From Pseudoflavonifractor sp. An184 (GTDB lineage: Bacteria > Bacillota > Clostridia > Oscillospirales > Oscillospiraceae): a stretch of DNA of 64,000 nucleotides. Under the pieces are notes generated by a model, which was not told the origin of the DNA, did not search any database, and saw only the letters and a program-made list of their open reading frames with translations. The translations under genes were made by a program, and so were the position numbers. Shown piece by piece: positions 30,790 through 40,500 of this stretch (position 1 is the first letter of the stretch; each line of letters opens with the position of its first letter). Location of the stretch: assembly GCF_002160305.1 (NCBI RefSeq), contig NZ_NFKI01000014.1, positions 1 to 64,000 of the forward strand. Reading direction: 5' to 3'.

Positions 30790-33216
30790 TCACAGCCCCA
30801 GGCGCTTCCTTCTCCGCCGGTGCTCCAGCCGGGCGGAGACAAAGGCGGACAGGGCCCGGAAAAATCCCCGGAACCCGTGGCCGTTGGCCATGTCCAGCGC
30901 CGCCAGGGCAAATTTCGTGTCCGCCAGCCCGTTGGACAGCTTCACCAGCCCCCGGAAGGGCATGTTGCGGATAAACAGGGACACCGGGTCGGGCTCCCCC
31001 AGTCTGGCCTTCCGCCGGGCCATGCGGCCCAGCACCCAGTTGGCAAGCCGGGCCGCCCGCCCCCTGGCGTAGGACAGCTGGTAAAAGCTGTCCTCCAGGG
31101 TGAGGGGGGCGCTCCGGTCCCATTTGGCCTCCGGGATGGGGCGGTCCAGCAGGGCCTGGAAGGCCCCGTCCGGCACGTCCTCCACCTGGCCGGAGAAGTA
31201 GCAGGCCAGGGTTTTCTTGTCGTACACCGCACCCGGGTCGGTCCCCTCCACCTCCAGTGCGGCGGACAGGGGCAGGTCCCCGGCGTTGGGCCCCACGGAG
31301 ATGCGGTAGGCACCCCCCTCCACCTCCCACTGATTGGTCTTGGGGTTGAACCACCGGAAGGCGTACTCGTCCAGGGGGATGGCCACCCGCCGGCTCTCCC
31401 CCGGCTGAAGGGTTACCTTTTGAAATCCTTTCAGCTCCAAAGCGGGGCGGAACACCCCGTCCCTGGGGCCGGTAAGGTACACCTGGGCCACCTCCGCCCC
31501 CGGCCGTGCCCCGGTGTTGGTGAGGGTGAAGGAGACCCCGTCCCGGCGGACGCTCAGATCCGAATAGGCGAAGGTGGTGTAGCTCAGGCCGAAGCCGAAG
31601 GGGAAGGCCACCGGCTTCCCAACAGTCTGGTAATACCGATAGCCCACAAACAGCCCCTCCCGGTACTCCGCCGTCCGCTCCCGCCCGGGGAAGTACCGGG
31701 CGTTGGGGGCGTCGGCCAGGACCAGGGGGAAGGTCTCCGCCAGACGGCCGGAGGGGTCCACCTTCCCGGTGAGCAGGTCGGCGGCGGCCCCCGCCCCCGC
31801 CTGGCCCCCCAGATAGCCGTGGAGCAGGGCCTTGCACCGGCCCAGCCAGGGGAGCTCCAGCGCGCCGCCTCCCGCCAGCACCACGGCCACGTTGGGGTTG
31901 GCCTGGGCCACCGCCTCCAGGGCGCGGACCTGGTTGTCCGGCAGGGCCAGGTGGTCCCGGTCCAGCCCCTCGCTCTCAAAGCACTCGGGGATGCCCAGGA
32001 AGAGGAGGACCGCCTCCGCCCGGCGGGCCAGCTCCGCCGCCTCCCGCTCCAGGCGCTCCGAGGGCTGGCCGTTCCGGCGGTAGGCCTTGGCGTGGCCGAT
32101 GACGTCGAGGCCGCTCTCCTTCAGGCAGTCCAGGGGCCGGTCCAGCCGGGTGGGGCGGACCAGGGAGGAACCGGCCCCCTGATACCGGGGCTCCAGGGCC
32201 AGGTCCCCCAGCACCGCCACCCGGGTCCCGGGGGCCAGGGGGAGAAACCCGCCTTCATTTTTCAGCAGCACCGCGCTCTCCGCCGCCGCCCGGCGGGCCA
32301 GGGCGTGGTGGGCCCCCTCGTCAAAGTGCTTGGGGGCGGTTCGGGCGGCCTTGTTGGTGGCCAGCGCCACGTCCAGCAGCTCGTCCACCCGCCGGTCGAT
32401 CACGTCCAGGGAAATCTCCCCCCGGTCCAGGGCCGTCAGCACCTCCCGGTCGCTGTCCCCCTGGGTGCCGGGCATCTCCAGGTTGCTCCCCGCTTTCAGG
32501 CCGTCCACCTGGCGGTTGCAGGCACCCCAGTCGGTGACCACCATGCCTGTGAACCCCCACTCCTCCCGGAGAATTTCGGTGAGCAGGTGGGGATTTTCGT
32601 TGGCGTAAGCGCCGTTCACCCGGTTGTAGGAGGACATGACCCCCAGGGGGCGGCCCTCCTTCACGGCGATCTCAAACCCGGTGAGGTACAGCTCCCTGAA
32701 TGTGCGCTCGTCCACCACGCTGTCGCTGGTCATGCGCAGCAGCTCCTGGCTGTTGGCGGCGAAGTGCTTGACGCAGGCGGCCGCCCCCTGGGACTGGACG
32801 CCCCGCACCAGGGCGGCGGAGAGCTTGCCGGACAGATAGGGGTCCTCAGAGAAGTACTCAAAGTTCCGGCCCCCCAGGGGGCTGCGCTTCAGATTCATCC
32901 CCGGCCCCAGGAGCATGTGCACCCCCTGGGCGGCGGCCTCCCGGCCCAGGGCGCGGCCCACCTCCTCCAGCAGCGCCGGGTCCCAGCTCCCCGCCAGGCA
33001 GGCGGCGGTGGGGAAGCAGGTGGCGGGCTGGCTGGGCCGCTGGCCCAGATGGTCCCCCCGGCCCAGCTGCCGCCGCAGGCCGTGGGGGCCGTCGGACATC
33101 ACCATGGAGGGCACCCCCGCCTGGGGAAAGGCGTAGGTGCTCCACACGTCCTTCCCCGAGAGGAGGGCGACTTTTTGCTCCAGTGTGAGTTGTTTGAGAA
33201 TGTCCGGGTGTTTCAT
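30790..33216 (-). CDS. Family 3 glycoside hydrolase (beta-glucosidase type)
   Basis: 808 residues from the ATG at 33216 (AGAAGGAG upstream). No signal peptide, so cytoplasmic. The (alpha/beta)8 domain contains VMSDGPHGLR, the KHF segment (150-152) and nucleophile Asp229 in VVTDWGA. A second alpha/beta domain (about 325-560) and a fibronectin-III-like domain (ending near 700) follow. A basic C-terminal extension of about 110 residues ends RRRRKRLGL. The family removes terminal beta-glucosyl or xylosyl units from imported oligosaccharides; substrate unknown. Its promoter region lies directly against the left end of the mobile element. Confidence 0.93.
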   Translation of the reverse strand: MKHPDILKQLTLEQKVALLSGKDVWSTYAFPQAGVPSMVMSDGPHGLRRQLGRGDHLGQRPSQPATCFPTAACLAGSWDPALLEEVGRALGREAAAQGVHMLLGPGMNLKRSPLGGRNFEYFSEDPYLSGKLSAALVRGVQSQGAAACVKHFAANSQELLRMTSDSVVDERTFRELYLTGFEIAVKEGRPLGVMSSYNRVNGAYANENPHLLTEILREEWGFTGMVVTDWGACNRQVDGLKAGSNLEMPGTQGDSDREVLTALDRGEISLDVIDRRVDELLDVALATNKAARTAPKHFDEGAHHALARRAAAESAVLLKNEGGFLPLAPGTRVAVLGDLALEPRYQGAGSSLVRPTRLDRPLDCLKESGLDVIGHAKAYRRNGQPSERLEREAAELARRAEAVLLFLGIPECFESEGLDRDHLALPDNQVRALEAVAQANPNVAVVLAGGGALELPWLGRCKALLHGYLGGQAGAGAAADLLTGKVDPSGRLAETFPLVLADAPNARYFPGRERTAEYREGLFVGYRYYQTVGKPVAFPFGFGLSYTTFAYSDLSVRRDGVSFTLTNTGARPGAEVAQVYLTGPRDGVFRPALELKGFQKVTLQPGESRRVAIPLDEYAFRWFNPKTNQWEVEGGAYRISVGPNAGDLPLSAALEVEGTDPGAVYDKKTLACYFSGQVEDVPDGAFQALLDRPIPEAKWDRSAPLTLEDSFYQLSYARGRAARLANWVLGRMARRKARLGEPDPVSLFIRNMPFRGLVKLSNGLADTKFALAALDMANGHGFRGFFRALSAFVSARLEHRRRRKRLGL

Positions 33217-33388
33217 AGGGCGCTCCTTCTGTCTTGGGTCAAAAACCATACCGCCGGTTTCGGCGGTTGTAAGAGAAACTGTACGGCTGATTCAACAGAC
33301 ATTATCATAGCAAAAAAACTCCGCCCGGTACACGGTCGGGGGTCATAAGAAAGCAATATCGGTTTTCGCAGGAACGGCATGGCTTCGG

Positions 33389-35128
33389 TCATGCCGTTTC
33401 CTGTTTCATCAGCTCGTCCACGGGGATAAATCCCACAAGGTCATAGGAAATGCGGATATTCTGCCGCCGTTTGCCGCTGCTCTTGTCCGGCGCTTCAATG
33501 TAAATTGCCTTCACAAGCTCCCGCAGCGCGTAAGGGGTCAGCTCCTGCAAATCCGCGTACTTGTGTACCCGCTGGATGAACTGCTCCAAGTTTTCAATCT
33601 GTCGTTCCTGTACTTCAATATCCTGCTGTAAAGTCTGGATTTCCGCCTTGAGCTGCGTCTGCTCGTCCTCGTAAGACTGGCTCATCATAGAAAAACGCTC
33701 GTCCGTGATCTTCCCGGCCACATTGTCCTCATAGATGCGGATGAACAGCCGGTCAAGCTCGCCCATGCGCCGCTGCGCTTGTTCCAGACGCTTGATGCTG
33801 GCGCAGATTTTTTCCTCGCTGGCCAGCCGGAGCCGGTGTTCCATCGCGTCCCGGAAATGCTTCTCATACCGGGTCACATAGAAGATGACCGCTTTCATGT
33901 GCATCCAGACCAGCTCTTCCAGCACAACCGCCCGGATGAAGTGCGCTGAACAGCTTCCCGTATTGCTGCGGTAGTTGGCGCAGACAAAGTGATCTTGCCG
34001 TTTCTCAAAGTAATTGGTGGTGCAGTACCGCATCTTTGCGCCGCAGTCGGCACAGTAGACCATGCCGGAAAACAAGCTGCTTTTGCCGGTTTTCGTCCTG
34101 CGGTGCCGCTGCTGGCGGATTTCCTGAACCTTGTCAAAGACTTCCTGCTCGATGATCGCCGGGTGGGTGCCATAGAAAACTGCCTGCTTTTCCAGAGGCG
34201 TGTCCCGCTGCTTCTTGTCCCAAATGGAATTGGTGTAGGTCTTGAAGTTGACCGTACAGCCGGTATATTCCCGCCGTTCCAGAATGTGGACAACGGTGTT
34301 GGTGTTCCAGTGATAGGGATCAGAAGTCTCCGGGCTGGGGGTCTTGATGCCCGCCCTGCGCTTGTAGGCGGTGGGGTTGAGCACCTTTTCCTCCTGCAAG
34401 AGCTTTGCGATCTGCATCGGCCCGCGCCCTTCCATGCAAAGTCGGAAAATACGCTTGACCACCTGTGCTGCCGCTTCGTCCACAATCCACTTTGTCCTGT
34501 CATTCGGGTCTTTGAGATATCCAAACGGGACATTGGTGGTCAGCGGTACGCCGCGCTCGCCCTTTGCCTTCTGCACCGCACGGATTTTGCGGCTGGTATC
34601 TTTTGCAAAAAACTCGTTGAACCAGTTCTTGATACCTGCCACATCGTTGTCGGTGCTGTTGGGGTCGATGGTGTCAAAGTGGTCGTTGATGGCGATATAC
34701 CGCACTCCATACTTCGGGAAAGTGAAGTTGATATACAGCCCGGTCAGCGATGAATTTCTACCCAGCCTGGATAGGTCTTTGGTGCAGCAGACGGCCACTT
34801 TTCCTGCCTCAATTTCGGCCAGCATGGCCTGAAAGCCGGGGCGGTCGTAGTTGGTGCCGCTGTACCCATCGTCCACAAAGAAAGTCGGGTTGGGGAAGCG
34901 ATGCTCTTTTGCGTACTGGAGCAGGATCATTTTTTGATTCTGGATGGAGTTCGATACATCCCCCTTGCCGCCGTTCTTGTCATCCTTCATGTCTTCCACG
35001 GATAGACGGCAATAGAGAGCCGTGATTTTTTCAGTTGCCCGCTGCATTTCTGCGTCCTCCTTCAAAGGGGCAACTGCCAGTACAGGATTGGCTGCTTCTA
35101 TTGTACCAAGATTCCGGATATTTGTCAT
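33389..35128 (-). CDS. Large serine recombinase (TndX/TnpX type)
   Basis: 579 residues. Resolvase domain with ALYCRLS (Arg41, catalytic Ser43), SIQNQKMILLQYA, and DLSRLGRN, then the recombinase domain (NVPFGYLKDP...TPSPETSDPYHWNTNTV), a zinc ribbon beginning CADCGAKMRYC, and a long coiled coil (about 440-530). It excises and inserts the element. The ATG at 35128 overlaps the preceding stop (ATGA) and has GGAGG; an internal ATG at 35047 has an equally good AAGGAGG, so two forms may be made. It lies at the left end of the element. Confidence 0.95.
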   Translation of the reverse strand: MTNIRNLGTIEAANPVLAVAPLKEDAEMQRATEKITALYCRLSVEDMKDDKNGGKGDVSNSIQNQKMILLQYAKEHRFPNPTFFVDDGYSGTNYDRPGFQAMLAEIEAGKVAVCCTKDLSRLGRNSSLTGLYINFTFPKYGVRYIAINDHFDTIDPNSTDNDVAGIKNWFNEFFAKDTSRKIRAVQKAKGERGVPLTTNVPFGYLKDPNDRTKWIVDEAAAQVVKRIFRLCMEGRGPMQIAKLLQEEKVLNPTAYKRRAGIKTPSPETSDPYHWNTNTVVHILERREYTGCTVNFKTYTNSIWDKKQRDTPLEKQAVFYGTHPAIIEQEVFDKVQEIRQQRHRRTKTGKSSLFSGMVYCADCGAKMRYCTTNYFEKRQDHFVCANYRSNTGSCSAHFIRAVVLEELVWMHMKAVIFYVTRYEKHFRDAMEHRLRLASEEKICASIKRLEQAQRRMGELDRLFIRIYEDNVAGKITDERFSMMSQSYEDEQTQLKAEIQTLQQDIEVQERQIENLEQFIQRVHKYADLQELTPYALRELVKAIYIEAPDKSSGKRRQNIRISYDLVGFIPVDELMKQETA

Positions 35129-35421
35129 TCGCTATCCTCCATCTTTTCTGTAAACTTTTCGGCCATGATGCGCTCCATCTTCCGGTTCAGCGGCTCGGTG
35201 CCGTCATAGCTGCCTGTGACGGTGTAAACCGTGCCGCCGATCTCCTTCTGCAAGGTGAACTCCGGCAACCAGAACGCCGAGAGATTTTTCACATGAATGT
35301 GACCATCCTCTCCGATCCAGAAATTGCGCTTCGTCAGGTCACTGGGGTTGGAAAAATGGTATTCTTCCGGGGTGTCCTGGTTGTTTATGATTTCGGGTGG
35401 GATTTTCAATTTGCTGTCCAT
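35125..35421 (-). CDS. TnpW-like element protein
   Basis: 98 residues. The C-terminal half (KEIGGTVYTVTGSYDGTEPL, then NRKMERIM) fits the TnpW pattern found beside serine recombinases in Tn4451-like elements. The N-terminal half (IPPEIINNQDTPEEYHFSNP) is element-specific. Function unknown; proximity and overlap with the recombinase suggest an accessory to excision or its regulation. Confidence 0.75.
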   Translation of the reverse strand: MDSKLKIPPEIINNQDTPEEYHFSNPSDLTKRNFWIGEDGHIHVKNLSAFWLPEFTLQKEIGGTVYTVTGSYDGTEPLNRKMERIMAEKFTEKMEDSE

Positions 35422-35447
35422 AACTGCCTCCTGAAAATGTGTACGAT

Positions 35448-36902
35448 TTAGTGTTCGATTTCCTGTTTTTTCTGCCGTGTAACGGCGTTTTGGCGCTCCT
35501 GCTCATGCTGCACCTGATAGATGCTGTAATGGACGGCCCAGAGCTTTTTTGTGTCGGCGTACAGGGGAGCTATCTTTTGTTGTAACGCCTGATACTCGGT
35601 TTCCAGCTTGGATTTCTCCTTCCGCCACGCATGGACGGGGAGTTTCCCGTCCACCCACTGATTTTTCAGCTTGCGCTCGGCCATGTAAAATGTCCGCAGC
35701 ACATTTTCATGCTCTGCCTTGTACTTCTGCCGGAAAGTATCAAAACGGATGTTTTTCAGCTTGTCGGCAACGGGCTTGCCCTGCTGGTAGTAGTCCGCCA
35801 TGCGGAGCAGCTCGTCCAATTCTTTGATGCGGGCCTGCTTCCCGGAGGCGGATTTTTTCAGCGCGTCAATCTGTTCCTGCATGGAGTTCAGCAGTGCTTC
35901 CAAATCCTCGGTGGTGCGGAGCTGCTTGGATTCCAGATAGCTGACGGTTTCCGAAAACTTTTTCAAATTCCCGATTTTGGCCTTGCCGCTGTATGCGCCC
36001 TGATTGCGGGTGTCATAGTAGGCGGATAGCAGTTCCACCAATGTAGGCGGCTGGGGCGCGGAAATCTCGGTTTTGACATCTTTCAGCCAGCCGAGCAGGG
36101 ACGCGATTTTCTGCTTTGCCTCCCGCAGCATGGCGTTGGTTTTCCTGATCCAGCGGTTGAGGTCACACTTGTCGGTACGGATGCCCTTTTGCTCCATTGC
36201 CTTGACGGTGGGCCCCTCATGGACGGTGGGTAACTGCTCCACGCCCTGCCGCTCATAGCTGCGGTAGTCGATGCGGCAATCCAAACCTTTCTCCGCAAAT
36301 TTGGCGTTGCACAACTCCGCCCATGCCTGCCGCCAATGCTCCAAGGTGTCGGGGCTGCCCCAGTCGGTGGTGGGCACAGCGTTGAACACATAGTTTCCAG
36401 CCTCGTCCCGGATACGCTCGCCGTGCTCGTCCAGCACATATTCCCGGCGCTGCTTGCCGCCCCAGCTTCCATCCGGCAAGATGGGCCGGATGGGGCACAG
36501 CACATGGAAATGCGGGTTCTGGATGCCGCTGTCCTCCCTGTCCGGCTGGTGTACGGCAAAATCCACCACCATGCCCCGGTTCACAAACTGCTCCAACAAA
36601 AACTGCCTTGCAAGGGCGATGTTCTCCTGCATAGAGAATTCGTTCTGCAAGGCAATGTCAAAACTGTATGCAAGCTGGGCTTTCTTCCCACGCTCGGCTT
36701 TCTCTACGGCGTTCCAGAGGGTTTCCCGGTCTGCATACTCCGGCGGGGCATGGGGCGGCAGCAGGATTTCGGAACAGACCACGCCGCCCTTGCGGGTGTA
36801 GTCGCTGTCCTCACCGTAATACTCGCTGTGCAGCTTTTCGCCGGAACGGTAGGCGGCGGACGCCACAACTGACTGCCCAGCGCTGCGCTTGATCTGCGTC
36901 AC
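35448..36902 (-). CDS. mobA: MobA/MobL (MobQ) relaxase
   Basis: About 484 residues from GTG at 36902. MobA/MobL signatures: TQIKRSAGQSVVASAAYRSG at the start, and a histidine motif in IQNPHFHVLCPIRP. A long coiled-coil tail follows. It nicks oriT and pilots the strand. The conserved start of the family (MA-[IL]-YHFHVTQI) continues in frame upstream as I-A-L-Y-H-F-H-V from 36923, but the expected ATG reads ATC. The GTG start would drop the family's N-terminal tyrosine. See findings. It lies 2 codons after the DUF3847 gene. Confidence 0.92.
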   Translation of the reverse strand: MTQIKRSAGQSVVASAAYRSGEKLHSEYYGEDSDYTRKGGVVCSEILLPPHAPPEYADRETLWNAVEKAERGKKAQLAYSFDIALQNEFSMQENIALARQFLLEQFVNRGMVVDFAVHQPDREDSGIQNPHFHVLCPIRPILPDGSWGGKQRREYVLDEHGERIRDEAGNYVFNAVPTTDWGSPDTLEHWRQAWAELCNAKFAEKGLDCRIDYRSYERQGVEQLPTVHEGPTVKAMEQKGIRTDKCDLNRWIRKTNAMLREAKQKIASLLGWLKDVKTEISAPQPPTLVELLSAYYDTRNQGAYSGKAKIGNLKKFSETVSYLESKQLRTTEDLEALLNSMQEQIDALKKSASGKQARIKELDELLRMADYYQQGKPVADKLKNIRFDTFRQKYKAEHENVLRTFYMAERKLKNQWVDGKLPVHAWRKEKSKLETEYQALQQKIAPLYADTKKLWAVHYSIYQVQHEQERQNAVTRQKKQEIEH

Positions 36903-36926
36903 ATGAAAATGATATAGCGCGATAGA

Positions 36927-37244
36927 TTATCCCTTTCCTTTCTGCCCGGCGGCGTTGTGGGCGTTGACGGCGGACATGAGCAGACTTTTGACCTCCGGCA
37001 GAGCAAACGCTTTTTCCGCAAAGGCGTAAAATTCGGTTTCACTCAAAACCTTTGCCAGCGGCTCTACGCTTTCGATGGCCGCGCCGCGGGTGATGAGGCG
37101 GTGCGCCCGCTTGCGGCGGTCGCCTTTCTCATAGTAGCTGCGGCGGTTTTCCAGCTGCTGCTGTTTGTGCTGGAGCTGGGCAAGTTGACGTTCCTTGGCG
37201 GCAATTTCAGCTTCCAGCTCCGGGATGATTTTCTGTTTGGGCAT
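36927..37244 (-). CDS. DUF3847 mobilization accessory protein (MobC-like)
   Basis: 105 residues. Coiled-coil start (ELEAEIAAKERQLAQLQHKQ), basic GDRRKRAHRLITRG segment, then a small helical domain ending SAVNAHNAAGQKGKG. DUF3847 proteins regularly precede MobA/MobL relaxases and probably help bind oriT. AGGAGG lies 9 bases before the ATG. The stop is 3 bases from the relaxase's conserved N-terminus. Confidence 0.88.
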   Translation of the reverse strand: MPKQKIIPELEAEIAAKERQLAQLQHKQQQLENRRSYYEKGDRRKRAHRLITRGAAIESVEPLAKVLSETEFYAFAEKAFALPEVKSLLMSAVNAHNAAGQKGKG

Positions 37245-37280
37245 GGTGCACGACCTCCTAAAATATTGGTGTGTAAAAAC

Positions 37281-37315
37281 AAAAAGACCGTCTACCGAAA
37301 GACAGTAAACGGTCT
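37281..37315 (-). terminator. Hairpin upstream of the mobilization genes
   Basis: On the minus strand AGACCGTTTACTG pairs imperfectly with its complement and is followed by TTTTTGTTTTT. It would stop read-through from the S-layer gene into the mobilization genes. Confidence 0.7.
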
Positions 37316-37448
37316 GGGATACATATTCAAAACTTTGCGGGCGGTGCTGTTTGCGTCAGCAAATTGCTCTGCCCACAAAGTGCGCAGGGATAGCCGTATA
37401 GCGGCGCAAGGGGTGCAGCCCCTTGTTCGGAACGAAGTGACGCAAAAC

Positions 37449-37540
37449 AGCCCGGACATTTGCTGTCCGGGCTGTCTGCCTCGCAGAGCGCACGATACAG
37501 GGCTTGTCCCTGTATAGAAGTGCGCCCTTGGAATATTGGA
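37449..37540 (+). other. oriT: oriT candidate with RSF1010-like nic site
   Basis: The hairpin ATACAGGG-CTTG-TCCCTGTAT (37495-37515) is followed 2 bases later by AAGTGCGCCCT (37518-37528), which matches the RSF1010/IncQ nic region (nick between G and C of GCG/CCC). A second hairpin, CAGCCCGGACA...TGTCCGGGCTG (37449-37473), lies upstream, and another (CAAGGGGTGCAGCCCCTTG) near 37408. The relaxase is of the matching MobQ class. Confidence 0.75.
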
Positions 37541-37587
37541 GACTTGATGACAGAGCCGCTAAGCCCGCTAACTCCGTCATCCATTTC

Positions 37588-40500
37588 TTACCCTACACAA
37601 TAGCGCCAAAGGAAGGTTACAATCTGGGCGCGAGTACAGTCGGCATCTGGGCTGAAGGTGATGGCACTGGTACCGGAGGTAATGTCTTCGCTGGCCGCCC
37701 AAGTCACGGCCTCTGCATAGTAAGCGTCCGCCGTCACATCCATGAAGCTGCTGCCGGAGGCCGTCGGAGGAGACCCGGCGTCGCGCCACAGGAAGGTGAC
37801 AGTCTGGCTGCGGGTTACCACAGCATCCGGACTGAAGGTAGTAGCGCTGGTGCCGGATGTAATGTTCTGCTCCACGGCCCAGAGCATGGCCTCATAGTAG
37901 TAGGCAGTCGCATCCACATCGGCGAAGGGAGTACTGCTCTTTATGGGTTCGGGGGAACCAGCGGCCCGCCAGAGGAAGGTCACCATCTGTGCGCGGGTGC
38001 AGGAGGTGTCAGGGCTGAATGTCGTAGCGGAGGTTCCGCCGGTGATTCCATGCTCCACCGCCCACTGCACCGCATCCGCATACCAGGCGTCAGCCGCAAC
38101 GTCAGTAAACGTGCTGATAACAGGCAATCCTTCTGTATCGGCTTTCTCGAAGGTGATGACAACCCTGTCATTCCTGTTAAGCCCGGTCAGTTTTCCGTCC
38201 GATGGGACAGCGATTTCCTTGCCGTTGACCGTGATTGTACTGATCTTATAACCTTCGTCCGGTGTGATGGTCACAGTACCGTTGTTTGCAGCTGCCGCTG
38301 TACCGCCTGTACCGGAAACCTCAACGTCAGGCTTGCCGTCTGCCGCACTTCCGCCGCCTCCGCCGCCGGACGGCGTGTCGGGCTCATCCGGAGTATCTGG
38401 GTTGTCGGGATCGTCCGGGTCCTCGGGTATATCTGGGATATCCGGATCGTTCGGAGGCTCGACCGTCTGCTCCGTCAGCAGCGAGACCGCGCACTCGTAA
38501 GAACCCCCTGTTATTTCCTGAGGCAAGGTTACAGTCAGCTCTTCCGAAAGATCAGAGACAGTCACGGGGAGCGTATATGTTTCGCTTCCGCGCAGTGTTA
38601 CAGTCCCGGCCAATTCCGCCCCTTCGGCACTCGCTTGGTATCCCTTCAAATAGGCGCTTCCGCTGGACAGGTCGGAGAGGCGCAGCGTCAGTGTACCGCC
38701 TGGTGTACAGGTCTGGGTTTTGGCTGCTGCCGTGCCGGTAAACGTGTCACCAATCTGCAGGACGCCATTCTCCGGCACACCGCTGACCACTTCTGCCATA
38801 CAGCCTGCGCTGGTCAGAGCAAGCCGCACCTGATTCGTCCCTGGCGGCAGAGCAGTGGTGCCGCCGTTTTGTACCGCAACGGGCTGTTCGCCCCAGCCGG
38901 AGGATGTCCGGGTATACAGCTCTGCGCCGGTGAAAATTGCAGGCCAATTTACTTCAAGGGCAAAAACAGATTCTGGAGTGGCCCGCCGTGCCAATCCGGC
39001 GCTGGAACCGGGCAGCGAAATAACCATCGTTTCGGCGGTGTCGGTTATGTTCAGCTGATCCTGATAGGTATAAAGCGTTCCGTCCGCCTCGGCCTGATAG
39101 TCCAGCTCCACATCGTAGACGCCGGGAGCGAGATAGATCGAATCCAGTTCCGATATATTTTCTACCGTCTGCGCCCTGCCGATATCCTGCCGGGTGATCG
39201 AAAGCTGGCAGTCCAACGGGGATTCACCGTCTGGCAGCTGGAAAGTCACCTGCTTGCAGGTGTCTCGAGAAAGTTGCTCCTTTGTATTCTTCAGGTCTGC
39301 GTACAGATAGACAACCCCTCTACTACCTCTATGGAATATCGCTGCATACGCGTCCGTGTAGGCATCCAGCTGAACCGGCAGATATACGTTTGCGCTGGAG
39401 GTAGATGCATGCGCATAGGCGTTTACAATATGTGGCGTTCCGTCTGCATCGATCAGCCGTGCGTATGCATCCCGCATAACGCCTGCACTGCTGAGGGTCG
39501 AATAATCGAAGCCCAGTTCCACCTCAGTATAAAAATCAGTCAGGTTCACATCCGGGCTGTCCTTTGAGAGGGTGATCCGGGTATAAAACCAATCATTCCC
39601 TCCCGGATCTACCGATGCTTGCATCTGAATGGAATCCGCGCCGGAAAAATAGATCTTGCCGTCGTAAGACTTCACTTCCGGCACACGGCTGGAGGGAACA
39701 GAGGACGCAAGCGGCATGCCATTGATGGCGGTCAGCTTCGAAAGGTTGAGCTTATTGACAGCAGCTGTGATAGACGCCGTTACGACTTCTTCACCGCTGG
39801 TCGGCAGCGTCCGGCCAGCCAAACCATCCAGCGATGCCACGGCGATCCCGCCCGGCGTACCGCTGGCGCTGTCTTCGTTGTACTGGATGACAACATAGCA
39901 GTTTTTCTGCTCATCCGGCGTGCGCAGGCCGTATTCAACAGTGAAGCGGCTGGGATTGGACTGCATCCCCAAACCAATCGTGGCATTGCTTGCAATTTCC
40001 AGTTCACCGGCGCTGTTGCGCTGCAAGACGGTAAACCTGTTTGCATCAATACACGCCGAGGGGCAATCCAAATAAAAAATGATTTGCTCATCCTGCTGGA
40101 AAATCACCTCAGCGGACTGTGTCAACTTCTTGGTAACGGTCTGCCCGTTTTCTGCGGCGTAGTATTCCACCGTCACTGTGGCTTGATATGTTCCTACGTT
40201 TTGTCCGTCCAGAGCGGCAACCGCCCGCAGCATGTTCCCGCCGTAATCGCCGGACAGCTGCTGGAGGCTGGCGGCGTACGTCCGCCCATTGACCTCCACT
40301 TTTACCGAAGCGACGTCCAGGGCATCCTCCAGTTCCACCACATATTGCGGGATCTCCTCAAAACGCACGAGTTCGGGCATGCTAACAATTTTGGGCACCA
40401 TGCGCTCCCGGGCATACAAGACCTCGGACGCCTCATTGTTGGTGAGAAGGGTCTCCTCTGTGCTCAGCTGGAAGCCGTCCTCGCTGGTTTCCGGCCGGTC

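Noticed and set aside
30820-33348. 842-residue open frame on the plus strand
   Set aside because: Exact antisense of the GH3 gene, which has catalytic motifs and a ribosome site.
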